Assembly: GCA_027019165.1 (NCBI GenBank) | Contig: JALUXC010000024.1 | Location: 434,001-498,000, forward strand | Origin: Pseudophaeobacter sp. | GTDB taxonomy: Bacteria; Pseudomonadota; Alphaproteobacteria; Rhodobacterales; Rhodobacteraceae | DNA length: 64,000 bases | Direction: 5' to 3' | In this document: positions 18,367 through 26,954 of the stretch, piece after piece | Numbering within the stretch: position 1 is the stretch's first letter | Layout of the letters: each line of letters starts with the position of its first letter | Position numbers and translations under genes: made by a program | The notes under the pieces: generated by a model | What the model was told of the DNA's origin: nothing | The model's database searches: none | What the model saw: the letters and a program-made list of their open reading frames with translations, nothing else

Positions 18367-18885
18367 ATGATCCGCCCCTTCTTGCTATTGCACAGCGCCT
18401 GCGCCTTTGGCCTGCTCGCCTTGACGGCCTGCACACAGCCAATCAGCCCAGAGCGCACGAACGGCCCCACACCGCGCGCAACACCGCCCGGCGCCCCGGG
18501 CGGAACCTGCTGGGATCGCCATGTCAGCCCCGCAATCATTGAAACCGTGACCATGCAGGTTCTTGTTCAGCCAGAAAAACGGGACGCAAGCGAAACTTTG
18601 ATTGCGCCTGCCGTGTTTCGCACCGAAACCCGTCAGGACATCGTTCGCCCACGCAGCGAAAGCTGGCTTGAAATCACCTGCCCAGTCGATATGACCCCGG
18701 ATTTCATCGCTTCCCTGCAGCGCGCCCTGTCCGTCAGGGGACACTACTCCGGCACAGTAACCGGCAAACTGGACAGAGCAACCCGCCTGGCCATTCTCAG
18801 CTATCAGCGGCAGAACGGCCTCCAAAGCCAGGTCTTGTCACTCGACAGCGCCCGCGCCCTGGGGCTGATTTCAGTGCCGCGATAG
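18367..18885 (+). CDS. Lipoprotein with peptidoglycan-binding-like domain
   Basis: A 172-residue protein with a lipobox (LLALTAC, lipidated Cys near residue 22) and a Pro/Gly-rich linker. The C-terminal domain has FIASLQRALSVRGHYSGTVT and LDRATRLAILSYQRQNGLQ, the tandem-helix pattern of the PG_binding_1 fold. It is probably anchored in the outer membrane and contacts the cell wall. It stands 51 bp after the DnaE2-OB gene; whether the SOS promoter also reads into it is unknown. Confidence 0.8.
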   Translation: MIRPFLLLHSACAFGLLALTACTQPISPERTNGPTPRATPPGAPGGTCWDRHVSPAIIETVTMQVLVQPEKRDASETLIAPAVFRTETRQDIVRPRSESWLEITCPVDMTPDFIASLQRALSVRGHYSGTVTGKLDRATRLAILSYQRQNGLQSQVLSLDSARALGLISVPR

Positions 18886-19045
18886 GCATGTACCGTTTGC
18901 ACCTCAGACCTCCTGCGAATAAGGGAGCGACAGTGCGGGATATCACCCGTTCCCCGCACCGCGCAGCTCTGATACTGTCACGCGCGACAAAACGTACCGG
19001 CCCCGCATGTGATGTATGGTGGCCTCATTGTGTGGAGACGACACC

Positions 19046-19714
19046 ATGCCGCAAGACCGTCTGCCGGACACAGGTTTCCTCTCTGGGGCCTCTGCGCCCC
19101 TGCGAGAGATGCTGGACAGCCAGGCCAGCGACATTCGCCTCTCGCAAGGCGAGGTTCTGTTCGAGCAGGGCGACACAGGCGATGCCCTTTATGCGATCAC
19201 CGAAGGCGCACTGGAGTTTTCCATCCTGTCGGCCGCGGGCCGCAAGCTGACCCTCGATTTGATGCGCCCCGGCGCCGTCTTTGGCGAGATCGCACTCTTT
19301 GATCCCGGCACCCGCACCGCAACGGTCACCGCCACCGAGCCAAGCCGCCTGCGACGGCTGCGCAACCGGGATATCTTGACCCAGATTCAGAAACATCCCG
19401 ACCTTGCCGGGGATCTGCTGCGTCTGGCCGGACAGCGCATGCGCTGGATGAATGCGCAATTGAACGAACAGGTCTTCCTGCCCATGCCGGTGCGCCTGGC
19501 GCGCAAGCTGCTCTACCTCACACCGGAAGGCGGCAACGACCGCCTTGGTCTGTCGCAAAGCGAGCTGGCGGAATTTGTCGGCGCAACGCGGGAAGCGGTG
19601 TCCAAGACACTGTCCAACTGGAAACGCAATGGCATCATCGAAATCAACCGTGGTGCCCTGCAGATCCTTGACCGCAAGGCGCTTGCGCTTTTGGCAGAGC
19701 CAGAGCTGCTGTGA
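19046..19714 (+). CDS. Crp/Fnr-family transcription regulator (Crp-like)
   Basis: A 222-residue regulator starting at ATG 19046 behind GGAG. The cyclic-nucleotide fold spans residues about 15-130. Its phosphate cassette is FGEIALFDPGTRTATV, where Gly80-Glu81 and Arg90-Thr91 line up with the cAMP contacts of E. coli CRP. There is no N-terminal cysteine cluster, so it is not an Fnr oxygen sensor. The recognition helix GATREAVSKTLSNW keeps Arg182, Glu183 and Lys187, equivalent to the residues reading TGTGA. A perfect TGTGA-N6-TCACA lies 36 bp after its stop. Confidence 0.9.
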   Translation: MPQDRLPDTGFLSGASAPLREMLDSQASDIRLSQGEVLFEQGDTGDALYAITEGALEFSILSAAGRKLTLDLMRPGAVFGEIALFDPGTRTATVTATEPSRLRRLRNRDILTQIQKHPDLAGDLLRLAGQRMRWMNAQLNEQVFLPMPVRLARKLLYLTPEGGNDRLGLSQSELAEFVGATREAVSKTLSNWKRNGIIEINRGALQILDRKALALLAEPELL

Positions 19715-19749
19715 ACGCAGCAATCACCGGTCTTATATTTTCACGACAG

Positions 19750-19765
19750 TGTGAACTGGGTCACA
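19750..19765. promoter_or_regulatory. Perfect CRP-type operator
   Basis: TGTGAACTGGGTCACA is the exact TGTGA-N6-TCACA palindrome recognised by Crp proteins. It lies downstream of a Crp-like regulator gene and upstream of a region with two stem-loops and a terminator, so it could drive a small RNA. Confidence 0.7.
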
Positions 19766-19799
19766 GACCGAGCCCCTGACAGATGGCACAGTCGTTCAC

Positions 19800-19880
19800 A
19801 GGTTAGGCATTTACCGTTCCATCCCAATGCCACCTATCCCATCAAGAGCCATGTGCCCGCCAGCGCATGGCTCTTTTTGT
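19800..19880 (+). ncRNA. Candidate small RNA with own terminator
   Basis: The stretch has a 6-bp stem GGCATT / AATGCC with a 14-base C/U-rich loop (19806-19831). A single-stranded-looking ACCTATCCCATC follows, then a strong terminator hairpin. It has no convincing reading frame and lies 35 bases after a perfect CRP site. The promoter is weak to the eye (CTGACA at 19776, no clear -10), so this is a candidate only; it may instead be the 3' UTR of the regulator mRNA. Confidence 0.35.
19844..19878 (+). terminator. Intrinsic terminator
   Basis: AAGAGCCATG pairs perfectly with CATGGCTCTT (10 bp) and is followed by a run of T. It ends transcripts of the Crp-like gene or of the candidate small RNA. 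Confidence 0.85.
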
Positions 19881-19901
19881 TTGTTCAGAAATCAACCGGG
19901 C

Positions 19902-19932
19902 AAAAAAAGCCGGGGATTGCCCCGGCCTTTTT
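19902..19932. terminator. Bidirectional intrinsic terminator
   Basis: The stem GCCGGGG-ATTG-CCCCGGC is flanked by seven A on one side and C plus T5 on the other, so it works on both strands. It separates the plus-strand regulator region from the minus-strand degQ gene. Confidence 0.85.
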
Positions 19933-19973
19933 CACTATTCAAACCGAACATACGAGGTCAAGCTATGGCCTCG

Positions 19974-21503
19974 TTACTCCGTCAGGTTCAGCGCAACGAA
20001 GCGCGGCTCTCCGCTGCGGCGCACCAGAAGCAGCAGCGACTTGCGCCCGGCCTCTTTTGCCTCGTCGATGCGCGCCTCAAGGTCCGCGATCCCTGCAACC
20101 TTCTGCTGGCCGGCCTCGGTGATCACATCACCCGCCCGCAGACCTTTTTCCCAGGCCTCGGAGGTTTCGTCCACAGACATGATCACCAGACCATTGGTGC
20201 CAGCCGGAACATTCAGCTCGCCGCGCAGATCATCTGTCAAAACTCCGACAGAAAGACCCAATAGCTGCTTTTCGGTTTGCTCCGGTGCCTCTTTCTTGTC
20301 ACCGGGGCCAGAAGCCTGACGCTCGGCGTCTTCGCGGCGACCAAGGGTGACCTTCAGCGTTTCGGTCTTGCCTTCGCGGTAGACAACCACCCGCACGGTC
20401 TTGCCGACTTCGGTGTTGCCAACAGTGCGCACGAGGCCACGGGTATCTTCCACCTCGGTGCCGTCAAAGCTGAGGATCACATCGCCAGAGAGCATGCCCG
20501 CATCCTTGGCCGGACCATCCGGAACATCCGTCACCAATGCGCCCTTGGCCGCATCAAGCCCCATCGCCTCGGCCACGTCATCGGTCACGTCCTGAATGCG
20601 CACACCCAGCCAGCCGCGGCGGGTCTCCCCAAAGTCCTTGAGTTGCGTGACCACCTTGCTGACAACATTCGAGGCCATCGAAAAGCCGATTCCGATCGAG
20701 CCGCCATTGGGCGACAGGATCGCGGTGTTCACACCAACAACATCGCCGTCCATGTTGAACAACGGACCGCCTGAGTTGCCACGGTTGATGGCCGCATCGG
20801 TCTGGATATAGTCGTCATAAGAGCCGGAAAGCTCGCGGTTGCGCGCAGAAACGATCCCCGCAGAAACCGAGAAGCCCTGCCCCAGCGGATTGCCCATGGC
20901 AACCACCCAATCGCCGACGCGAGCCGTATCACTGTCGCCAAAGGTCACGAATTTCAGCGGCATGGGCGCTTCGACCTTCAACAATGCAATGTCGGTGGTG
21001 GGATCGGTGCCCACGACCTTGGCTGGCAGCGGCTCAGCCGGTTGTCCGTCACCGGGGAAGAACTCGATCTCGATCTCATCGGCCTCTTCGATCACATGGT
21101 TGTTGGTCACAATGTAACCATCCTCAGAGATCACAAAGCCAGATCCCAAAGCAGAAGAGCGGCGCGGACGTGGTGCGTCGCCATTTTCGCCATTACCGCG
21201 ATTGCGGTCCTGGAACTCGCGGAAGAAATCTTCAAAAGGGGACCCTTCGGGCACGATCCCCTGCGGCCCCGAGCGCCCTTCGATCACTGTTGTGGTCGTG
21301 ATGTTCACCACGGCCGGGCTGACCTGTTCGGCCAGAGGCGCAAGGCTTTCAGGTCTGGCCTGGGCCATCAGAACCTGCGCCAGCACCATGATGCTGCTGA
21401 TCAGGGCAAGCATCAATAGGCGCCACTGTGCCCCTCGCCCGTCCTGTGCGTCCGAATAAGAAATTGCCTGTGAGTGCACGGCACTACTCCTTGTCATCGC
21501 CAT
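19974..21503 (-). CDS. degQ: Periplasmic serine protease, Do/DegQ family
   Basis: A 509-residue HtrA-type protease acting in the periplasm on misfolded proteins. The N-terminal 49 residues hold one hydrophobic signal/anchor segment. The trypsin-like domain has the full triad: His136 (TNNHVIEE), Asp171 (DPTTDIALLK) and Ser244 (RGNSGGPLFN). Two PDZ domains follow (about 285-375 and 410-505). AAGGAGG 7 bases before ATG 21503 settles the start; the frame extends upstream without homology. It follows hflKC, but two hairpins intervene, suggesting its own promoter as well. Confidence 0.95.
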   Translation of the reverse strand: MAMTRSSAVHSQAISYSDAQDGRGAQWRLLMLALISSIMVLAQVLMAQARPESLAPLAEQVSPAVVNITTTTVIEGRSGPQGIVPEGSPFEDFFREFQDRNRGNGENGDAPRPRRSSALGSGFVISEDGYIVTNNHVIEEADEIEIEFFPGDGQPAEPLPAKVVGTDPTTDIALLKVEAPMPLKFVTFGDSDTARVGDWVVAMGNPLGQGFSVSAGIVSARNRELSGSYDDYIQTDAAINRGNSGGPLFNMDGDVVGVNTAILSPNGGSIGIGFSMASNVVSKVVTQLKDFGETRRGWLGVRIQDVTDDVAEAMGLDAAKGALVTDVPDGPAKDAGMLSGDVILSFDGTEVEDTRGLVRTVGNTEVGKTVRVVVYREGKTETLKVTLGRREDAERQASGPGDKKEAPEQTEKQLLGLSVGVLTDDLRGELNVPAGTNGLVIMSVDETSEAWEKGLRAGDVITEAGQQKVAGIADLEARIDEAKEAGRKSLLLLVRRSGEPRFVALNLTE

Positions 21504-21672
21504 TCTGGTTCCTCCTTCTGACCTGTCTGTGCGGTTCCGCAGAAAAGAGCAGAAGTACAGAATGGGTCTAATGTAGGGGCTCCCCCCTGTGCTGCAATGA
21601 ATGTTGCACGTCTTCAAAACGATGTGAAAGCCATTGTCGCCTTCCCACCGGGTTTTTACGTCCACCGGAATG

Positions 21673-21702
21673 CAAAAGAGGCCGACACATAGGTCGGCCT
21701 CT
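21673..21702 (-). terminator. Terminator downstream of hflC (distal hairpin)
   Basis: AGAGGCCGAC and GTCGGCCTCT form a perfect 10-bp stem with a 6-base loop, followed on the minus strand by TTTT. Confidence 0.75.
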
Positions 21703-21719
21703 AGAGTGTTTTGGACGTG

Positions 21720-21741
21720 GCCGCTCGTCAATACGAGCGGC
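21720..21741 (-). terminator. Hairpin directly after hflC
   Basis: GCCGCTCGT-CAAT-ACGAGCGGC is a perfect 9-bp stem with a 4-base loop, 12 bases after the hflC stop. With the next hairpin it forms a tandem barrier before degQ. Confidence 0.6.
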
Positions 21742-21753
21742 AAGGTGAAAGCA

Positions 21754-22635
21754 CTACTGCGACGCTGGCGTCCCTGTAGAGGACTTCAGATAGTTGAAGA
21801 ACTCGGAATCCGGGGACAGAACCAGGGAGGAATTGCCTTCCTGCATCGAACGTGCATAGGCCGTGAGGCTACGGTAGAAGTCAAAGAACTCAGGGTCGCG
21901 GCCATAGGCTTCGGCGAAGATGCGGTTCCGCTCGGCGTCCGCTTCACCGCGAATGATTTCTGCTTCGCGTTCGGCTTCGGAGACCAGTTCCACCTCGGTC
22001 CTGTCGGCCTGGGCGCGGACCCGCTGGGCGGCTTCCTCACCCCGGGCGATCTCGTCGGCGGCCTCCCGCTCACGCTCGGCGCGCATCCGCGCAAAGGTGG
22101 CTTCAAGGTTGGCCTGCGGCAGGTCGGTGCGCTTCAGGCGCACGTCGATCACTTCGATACCAAACCCACTGGCCTCGCTGATGGCACCATTGCGGATGCG
22201 CAGCATCAGAGCGGCTCGATCCGAAGACAGGATGTCGTTGGAACTGACCGAGCCAAGTACCTCTCGTGTTTGCGCGCGCATTATCTTGTCGAGGCGATTT
22301 TCCGCACCCGGGATACCGGCAGCACCGACCGCTTCTCGGAACTGGCGCAGATCGGTGATCCGGTAGCGGGCAAAGGCATCGACCACCAGACGGCGGTCAT
22401 CCTCTGGGGTGACTTCCAAGGGGCCGACTTCAAGGCTGAGAATACGGTCATCGTAACGCACGACCTCGTCAATCAACGGCATCTTGAAGGCAAGGCCGGG
22501 CTGTTCCTGTACAGCAACCACACGGCCAAACCGCAGGACCAGCGCCTTTTCACGCTCGTCCACGATAAAGATCGCAGACAGGCCCGCAACAACCGCCACG
22601 ACAAGAAGCGGGAGAATAAGGGTCGACTTGTTCAT
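21754..22635 (-). CDS. hflC: HflC, SPFH-domain modulator of FtsH protease
   Basis: A 293-residue SPFH/band-7 protein with one N-terminal membrane anchor (STLILPLLVVAVVAGLSAIF) and a periplasmic SPFH domain (FGRVVAVQEQPGLAFKMPLI). A long coiled-coil follows (AERERGEAD-type heptads around EREREAADEIARGEEAAQRV). With HflK it forms the large membrane cage around FtsH that tempers its proteolysis. Its ATG overlaps the hflK stop by one base (TGATG). Confidence 0.95.
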   Translation of the reverse strand: MNKSTLILPLLVVAVVAGLSAIFIVDEREKALVLRFGRVVAVQEQPGLAFKMPLIDEVVRYDDRILSLEVGPLEVTPEDDRRLVVDAFARYRITDLRQFREAVGAAGIPGAENRLDKIMRAQTREVLGSVSSNDILSSDRAALMLRIRNGAISEASGFGIEVIDVRLKRTDLPQANLEATFARMRAEREREAADEIARGEEAAQRVRAQADRTEVELVSEAEREAEIIRGEADAERNRIFAEAYGRDPEFFDFYRSLTAYARSMQEGNSSLVLSPDSEFFNYLKSSTGTPASQ

Positions 22636-23786
22636 CAGTTGCCCTCCGTCCGGCGCAATTCATTGAGGGGCAGATAGGGAACGACACCCTGGCCGCCCTC
22701 ACCCACGGACTGGTCGATGATGACCTTGTCCACGTTGCCCAGAACCTCTTCCATGGTTTCCAGATAAAGACGCTTGCGGGTTACATCCGGCGCCTTTTCA
22801 TACTCTTGCAGAACGGCCGAGAAGCGGCTGGCCTCACCGCGGGCCTGGTTCACGACCTGGGCGCGATAGGCTTCGGCCTCTTCCAGTGTCTGGGCAGACT
22901 GACCGCGCGCTGCCGCCAATTTGCGGTTGGCATAAGCGTCAGCCTGTTTCTCAAGACGGTCCCGTTCCTGGCCGGCGGATTGCACCTCACGGAAGGCGTC
23001 CTTGACCGGCTCTGGCGGGTCGGCCTGGTCGAAGTTCACACGGACGATGTTCACACCGCTGTCATAGCTGTCGAGCGTCGATTGGATCAACTCTTCAAGC
23101 CGCGCAGTGATCACACCACGATCCCGGTTCAGGATCGGGGCAAGTTCGGACTGGGCGATAATCTCGCGCATGGCCGATTCCGCCACCGCCTGGATCGTGG
23201 CCCGCGGATCGCGAAGGTTGAACAGGAACTGCGCCGGATCGTTGATGTTCCAGACTACCTGGAAATCGACATCGATGATGTTTTCATCTCCGGTCAGCAT
23301 CAGACCTGCATCCACGCCGCGGGTGCCGGAACCGATGTTTTCGGTCTGCTCCACCAGCACCGGGATCACCTCGTAGGTGACAAAGGGCCAAGGCGCAAAG
23401 TTCAGACCCGGCTGGCCGGTATCGTGGTATTCGCCAAGGAACAGCTCGACCGAGCGTTCTTCAGTCTTGACCGAGTAAAAGCTGGCCATACCCCAGAGGA
23501 TGGCAGCGGCAACCGCGCCAATCGCAAGGGTACCCTTGGTGAACAACGGCGCACCGCCGCCACCCGAGCCACCACGGCCGCCACCGCCGGTGCCATTGCC
23601 ACCGCGACCGCCCATCAGGACGCGGAATTGTTCCTGCCCTTTTTTCAGTAGTTCGTCGATCTCGGGAATCTGGGGATCCTCGGGGCGTCGGCCACCGCCG
23701 CCACCGCCATTGTTGTCACCCCGGTTGCCTCCGCCACCGCCGGAAGAGCCTCCGCCCCCCCAGGGGCCACCGCTATTGCCAGCCAT
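22635..23786 (-). CDS. hflK: HflK, SPFH-domain modulator of FtsH protease
   Basis: A 383-residue partner of HflC. The first 75 residues are extremely glycine-rich (GGGGSSGGGGGNRGDNNGGG and similar), as in many alphaproteobacterial HflK. One membrane span follows (TLAIGAVAAAILWGMASFYS), then the SPFH domain (GEYHDTGQPGLNFAPWPF) and a coiled-coil to the C-terminus. AGGAG lies 5 bases before the ATG. It is translationally coupled to hflC. Confidence 0.95.
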   Translation of the reverse strand: MAGNSGGPWGGGGSSGGGGGNRGDNNGGGGGGRRPEDPQIPEIDELLKKGQEQFRVLMGGRGGNGTGGGGRGGSGGGGAPLFTKGTLAIGAVAAAILWGMASFYSVKTEERSVELFLGEYHDTGQPGLNFAPWPFVTYEVIPVLVEQTENIGSGTRGVDAGLMLTGDENIIDVDFQVVWNINDPAQFLFNLRDPRATIQAVAESAMREIIAQSELAPILNRDRGVITARLEELIQSTLDSYDSGVNIVRVNFDQADPPEPVKDAFREVQSAGQERDRLEKQADAYANRKLAAARGQSAQTLEEAEAYRAQVVNQARGEASRFSAVLQEYEKAPDVTRKRLYLETMEEVLGNVDKVIIDQSVGEGGQGVVPYLPLNELRRTEGN

Positions 23787-23865
23787 ATGTCTCCTATCCC
23801 TTTGCTGCCGCTCATTTGCGGCAAGAGTTTTACTGTGCTCTAACCTGGAGCTTTTGGCCCGATAT

Positions 23866-25221
23866 TCAAGCCGTCCGCACAGGTGTTTTCATGGTTACCA
23901 GTTCTTCGGACATGGTCGGATGCACCGCCACCGTCCGGTCAAAGTCTTCCTTGGTCGCGCCCATCTTGACTGCAATGCCCGCCAGCTGGATCATTTCGCC
24001 CGCACCCGGTGCGACGATATGGCAGCCCAGCACCTTGCGGCTGGCCTGGCTGACGATCAGTTTCATCAAGACCCGCTGCGCGCGCCCGGCAAAGGCCTGC
24101 TGCATCGGCTTGAAGGAGGTCGCATAGACCTCAATCGGCTCCTGCTGGGCGGCCTCTTCTTCGCTCAGACCCACGGTGCCCATTTCGGGCTGGGTAAAGA
24201 TCGCCGTCGGGATCAGGTCGTGATCGGGGCTGGTGGGATTGCCGTTGAACACGGTTTCCACAAAGGCCATGCCTTCGCGGATCGCAACCGGCGTCAGGTT
24301 CACCCGGTCGGTCACATCGCCGATGGCGTAGACCGAAGGAACGCCGGTCTGGCTGTATTTATCCACCAGGATTTCGCCCTTGCGACCGCGCTCGATTCCC
24401 AGATCCTCAAGCCCCAGATCGTCAGCGTTCGGGGCACGGCCCGTGGCATACATCACCTGATCAAACAGCGCCTCGTCGCCATTGGTGGCCTTGACGCGGA
24501 TCTTGTCGCCCTCTCGGGTCATCTCCAGCACGTTGGTGCCAAGATGCAGATCGATGCCGGACTGGCACATTTCCTCGGAGACCAACCCGCGCGCCTCGTC
24601 ATCAAAGCCGCGCAGGATCTGGGCGCCGCGATAGTATTGCGTGGTCTTTACCCCAAGCCCGTTCATGATCCCGGCGAATTCGCAGGCGATATAGCCGCCG
24701 CCCACGATCAGAATGCTTTCGGGCAGTTTCTCAAGGTGGAAGACATCGTTCGAGGTGATCGCCAGATCGCTGCCGGGGAACTCGGGCACGATCGGTCGGC
24801 CGCCAGTGGCAATCAGAATGTGCTTGGCGCTTTTGCGGCTGCCGTCCGACAGTTCCACCGTATGCGGGTCAACCAGCGTGGCGCGGGCGTCAAAGCTTTC
24901 GACGCCGCTGTTTTTCAGAAGGTTCCGGTAAATGCCTTCAAGCCGGTCCAACTCCGCCTCAAGCTTGCCCTTGAAGGCATCCCAGTCAAAGGCGCCCGGC
25001 TGGATATCCCAGCCATAGGCCTGGGCGTCTTCGACCATGCCGGAATATTCGCTGGCAAAGACCATAAGTTTCTTTGGCACGCAGCCCCGGATCACGCAGG
25101 TCCCGCCATAGCGGTCCTCTTCGGCCAATGCCACCTTTGCGCCGCCCGCTGCCGCAACGCGCGCCGCACGTACGCCGCCCGAGCCGCCGCCAATGACAAA
25201 GAGATCGTAGTCAAAGCTCAT
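23866..25221 (-). CDS. gor: Glutathione-disulfide reductase
   Basis: A 451-residue FAD/NADPH disulfide reductase that regenerates reduced glutathione. The N-terminal FAD fold (LFVIGGGSGGVRAARVAAAG) precedes the redox-active pair Cys42/Cys47 in GGTCVIRGCVPKK. The C-terminal dimer interface carries the catalytic histidine in VAVHPTMSEELVTM. It lies between rpiA (16 bp upstream) and hflK on one strand. rpiA could support NADPH supply through the pentose phosphate pathway, and a GST gene diverges from rpiA. Confidence 0.96.
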   Translation of the reverse strand: MSFDYDLFVIGGGSGGVRAARVAAAGGAKVALAEEDRYGGTCVIRGCVPKKLMVFASEYSGMVEDAQAYGWDIQPGAFDWDAFKGKLEAELDRLEGIYRNLLKNSGVESFDARATLVDPHTVELSDGSRKSAKHILIATGGRPIVPEFPGSDLAITSNDVFHLEKLPESILIVGGGYIACEFAGIMNGLGVKTTQYYRGAQILRGFDDEARGLVSEEMCQSGIDLHLGTNVLEMTREGDKIRVKATNGDEALFDQVMYATGRAPNADDLGLEDLGIERGRKGEILVDKYSQTGVPSVYAIGDVTDRVNLTPVAIREGMAFVETVFNGNPTSPDHDLIPTAIFTQPEMGTVGLSEEEAAQQEPIEVYATSFKPMQQAFAGRAQRVLMKLIVSQASRKVLGCHIVAPGAGEMIQLAGIAVKMGATKEDFDRTVAVHPTMSEELVTMKTPVRTA

Positions 25222-25236
25222 GAAAGTGCTGCCTTC

Positions 25237-26025
25237 TTAGTCCGCAAGGTCGGTAAACAGATTGTCGGTTTCGACAAAATCCAGCTTGTCCTGTTCGACC
25301 GTGCCCTCGTTTATGTCGCGTGTTTCTACCCTGCCATCGCCGTAACCGATGATGACGGTGTCACAGATATCGATGAACAGCCCGTTTTCAACCACACCCG
25401 GGATCTGGTTCAGCACCATGGCAAGCTGGCGCACATTGCCAATCCGTTTCAAATGCAGGTCCAGAATGAAGTTGCCTTCATCGGTAACAAAGGGCGCATC
25501 ACCATTCATTCTCAAAGTCGCGGTGCGCCCAAGGACATCCATGGAAACAAGGGTTTCCTCGATCAATGCCTGTGTGGTCTGCCAGCCAAAGGGGATCACC
25601 TCGACCGGCAGTGGATAGGCGCCCAGGGTTTCCACCTCTTTGCCCGCATCAGCGATAACGACCATTTGATCAGAAGCCGTGGCCACGATCTTTTCCTGCA
25701 GGAGCGCCCCTCCGCCGCCTTTGATCAGATTGAAGTCGGCGTCGAACTCATCGGCGCCGTCGATGGTCAGATCCAGCCATTTGGCTTCATCCAGCCCGAT
25801 GACATCAATTCCGACCTCGCGCGCCAGTTCCGCGGTCCGGGTGGAGGTCGGGACAGCGGTGAACTTCAGCCCCTCCTCGCGCACCATCTCGCCGAGGCAA
25901 CGCACCAGCCAGGCTGCTGTCGACCCTGTACCCAGGCCGACGCGCATGCCATCCTCAACCATGTCCGCGGCGCGTTTTGCGGCGACGAATTTGGCCTTGT
26001 CGATGGGAGAAAGCTCTCCGGTCAT
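25237..26025 (-). CDS. rpiA: Ribose-5-phosphate isomerase A
   Basis: RpiA interconverts ribose-5-phosphate and ribulose-5-phosphate. The 262 residues include GLGTGSTAAWLVRCLGE (31 on), TIDGADEFDADFNLIKGGGG and LLQEKIVA, covering the catalytic Asp and Lys positions. The start at 26025 is preceded by GGAG and matches the family; the frame reads further upstream to 26151 without homology. It heads the minus-strand run rpiA-gor-hflK-hflC. Confidence 0.95.
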   Translation of the reverse strand: MTGELSPIDKAKFVAAKRAADMVEDGMRVGLGTGSTAAWLVRCLGEMVREEGLKFTAVPTSTRTAELAREVGIDVIGLDEAKWLDLTIDGADEFDADFNLIKGGGGALLQEKIVATASDQMVVIADAGKEVETLGAYPLPVEVIPFGWQTTQALIEETLVSMDVLGRTATLRMNGDAPFVTDEGNFILDLHLKRIGNVRQLAMVLNQIPGVVENGLFIDICDTVIIGYGDGRVETRDINEGTVEQDKLDFVETDNLFTDLAD

Positions 26026-26121
26026 GGTAACGGCTCCGAGAAAGAGTTTTGTAGGCCTTATAAGCAAAGCGAGCCACAACTGCGAGGGGCAATTGGGCTT
26101 TTGAGGCCGTCTCGGCCTTTC

Positions 26122-26207
26122 AGTTTCCTTAAAAGGCGACGGCGTCAGCAAGTTCCTGGAAACTTGCGAACAGGCAAGCCGTGTTTCCCATTGGAAACGC
26201 CGGAAAC
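26122..26207. promoter_or_regulatory. Cluster of GGAAAC hexamers in the rpiA/GST divergent gap
   Basis: GGAAAC occurs at 26158, 26193 and 26202, and in reverse at 26122 and 26183. Two of them form the palindrome GTTTCC-CATT-GGAAAC (26183-26198). A second inverted repeat, GCAAGTT-N6-AACTTGC, covers 26148-26167. This density in an 86-bp part of a divergent promoter gap suggests an operator, regulator unknown. Confidence 0.4.
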
Positions 26208-26246
26208 GGACGTTACGCCTAGGGCAAAGCTTCCTAAGGTCCGGCC

Positions 26247-26954
26247 ATGACGTTTTGCTATCGCCTTCACTATGCTCCAGACAACGCCTCGCTGATCATC
26301 CGCCTGGCGCTCACCGAGATGGGGCAGAGCTTTGAAACGGCTTTGGTCGACCGGCGTGGCGGCGCGTTGCACAGCGCAGCCTACCGCAACCTCAACCCTC
26401 ACGGTCTGATCCCGGTTCTGGAAACGCCAAACGGCCCCCTGTTTGAGACCGGTGCGATCCTGTTGTGGCTTGCGGACCGGCACGGCGTCCTTGCGCCGGG
26501 CACGGATCACCCTGACCGGGCCTGGGTGTTGAAATGGCTCTTTTTTCTATCCAACACGCTGCATGCCGATCTGCGCACCCTATTCTACCCACAACAATAC
26601 GTGGGAGCGGAGCAAGCCAAGCAAGACGCCCTTCACAAAGGCATTTCCGCCCGGCTGAAAACGCATCTTGCCAGCCTTGAGGCCGCCGCCGCCGAAGGCA
26701 CAGACTGGCTGGCAGGGCCAACGCCTTCGGTTTTGGATCTCTATCTCGCCTGTCTGATGCGCTGGATGGCGCTTTATCCTGAGGGGCGCGACCGCAGCTG
26801 GTTCGATTTGAGCGCAACACCCAGGCTCAAAGACATGCTCATGCGGCTGGAGCAACGCCCCTCTGTCGCCACAGCACAAGCCGCCGAAGGGTTGGGGCCC
26901 ACGCCCTTCACCCATCCCGTTTACGCAAACCCTCCCGAAGGATCGGCCACCTGA
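26247..26954 (+). CDS. Glutathione S-transferase family protein
   Basis: A 235-residue GST-fold protein. The N-terminal thioredoxin-like domain has YAPDNASLIIRLALTEMG (catalytic Ser/Asn region), NLNPHGLIPVLE and the glutathione-contacting ETGAILLWLAD; the C-terminal helical domain has GPTPSVLDLYLACLMRWM. Its stop (TGA) is directly abutted by the sdaA ATG, so the two form an operon. Substrate is unknown. Confidence 0.88.
   Translation: MTFCYRLHYAPDNASLIIRLALTEMGQSFETALVDRRGGALHSAAYRNLNPHGLIPVLETPNGPLFETGAILLWLADRHGVLAPGTDHPDRAWVLKWLFFLSNTLHADLRTLFYPQQYVGAEQAKQDALHKGISARLKTHLASLEAAAAEGTDWLAGPTPSVLDLYLACLMRWMALYPEGRDRSWFDLSATPRLKDMLMRLEQRPSVATAQAAEGLGPTPFTHPVYANPPEGSAT

Noticed and set aside
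23500-26250. A 916-codon open frame on the plus strand
   Set aside because: It runs antisense through hflK, gor and rpiA, which all have full family motifs. It begins as a proline run opposite the Gly-rich HflK leader and shows no domain; it is a by-product of high G+C.
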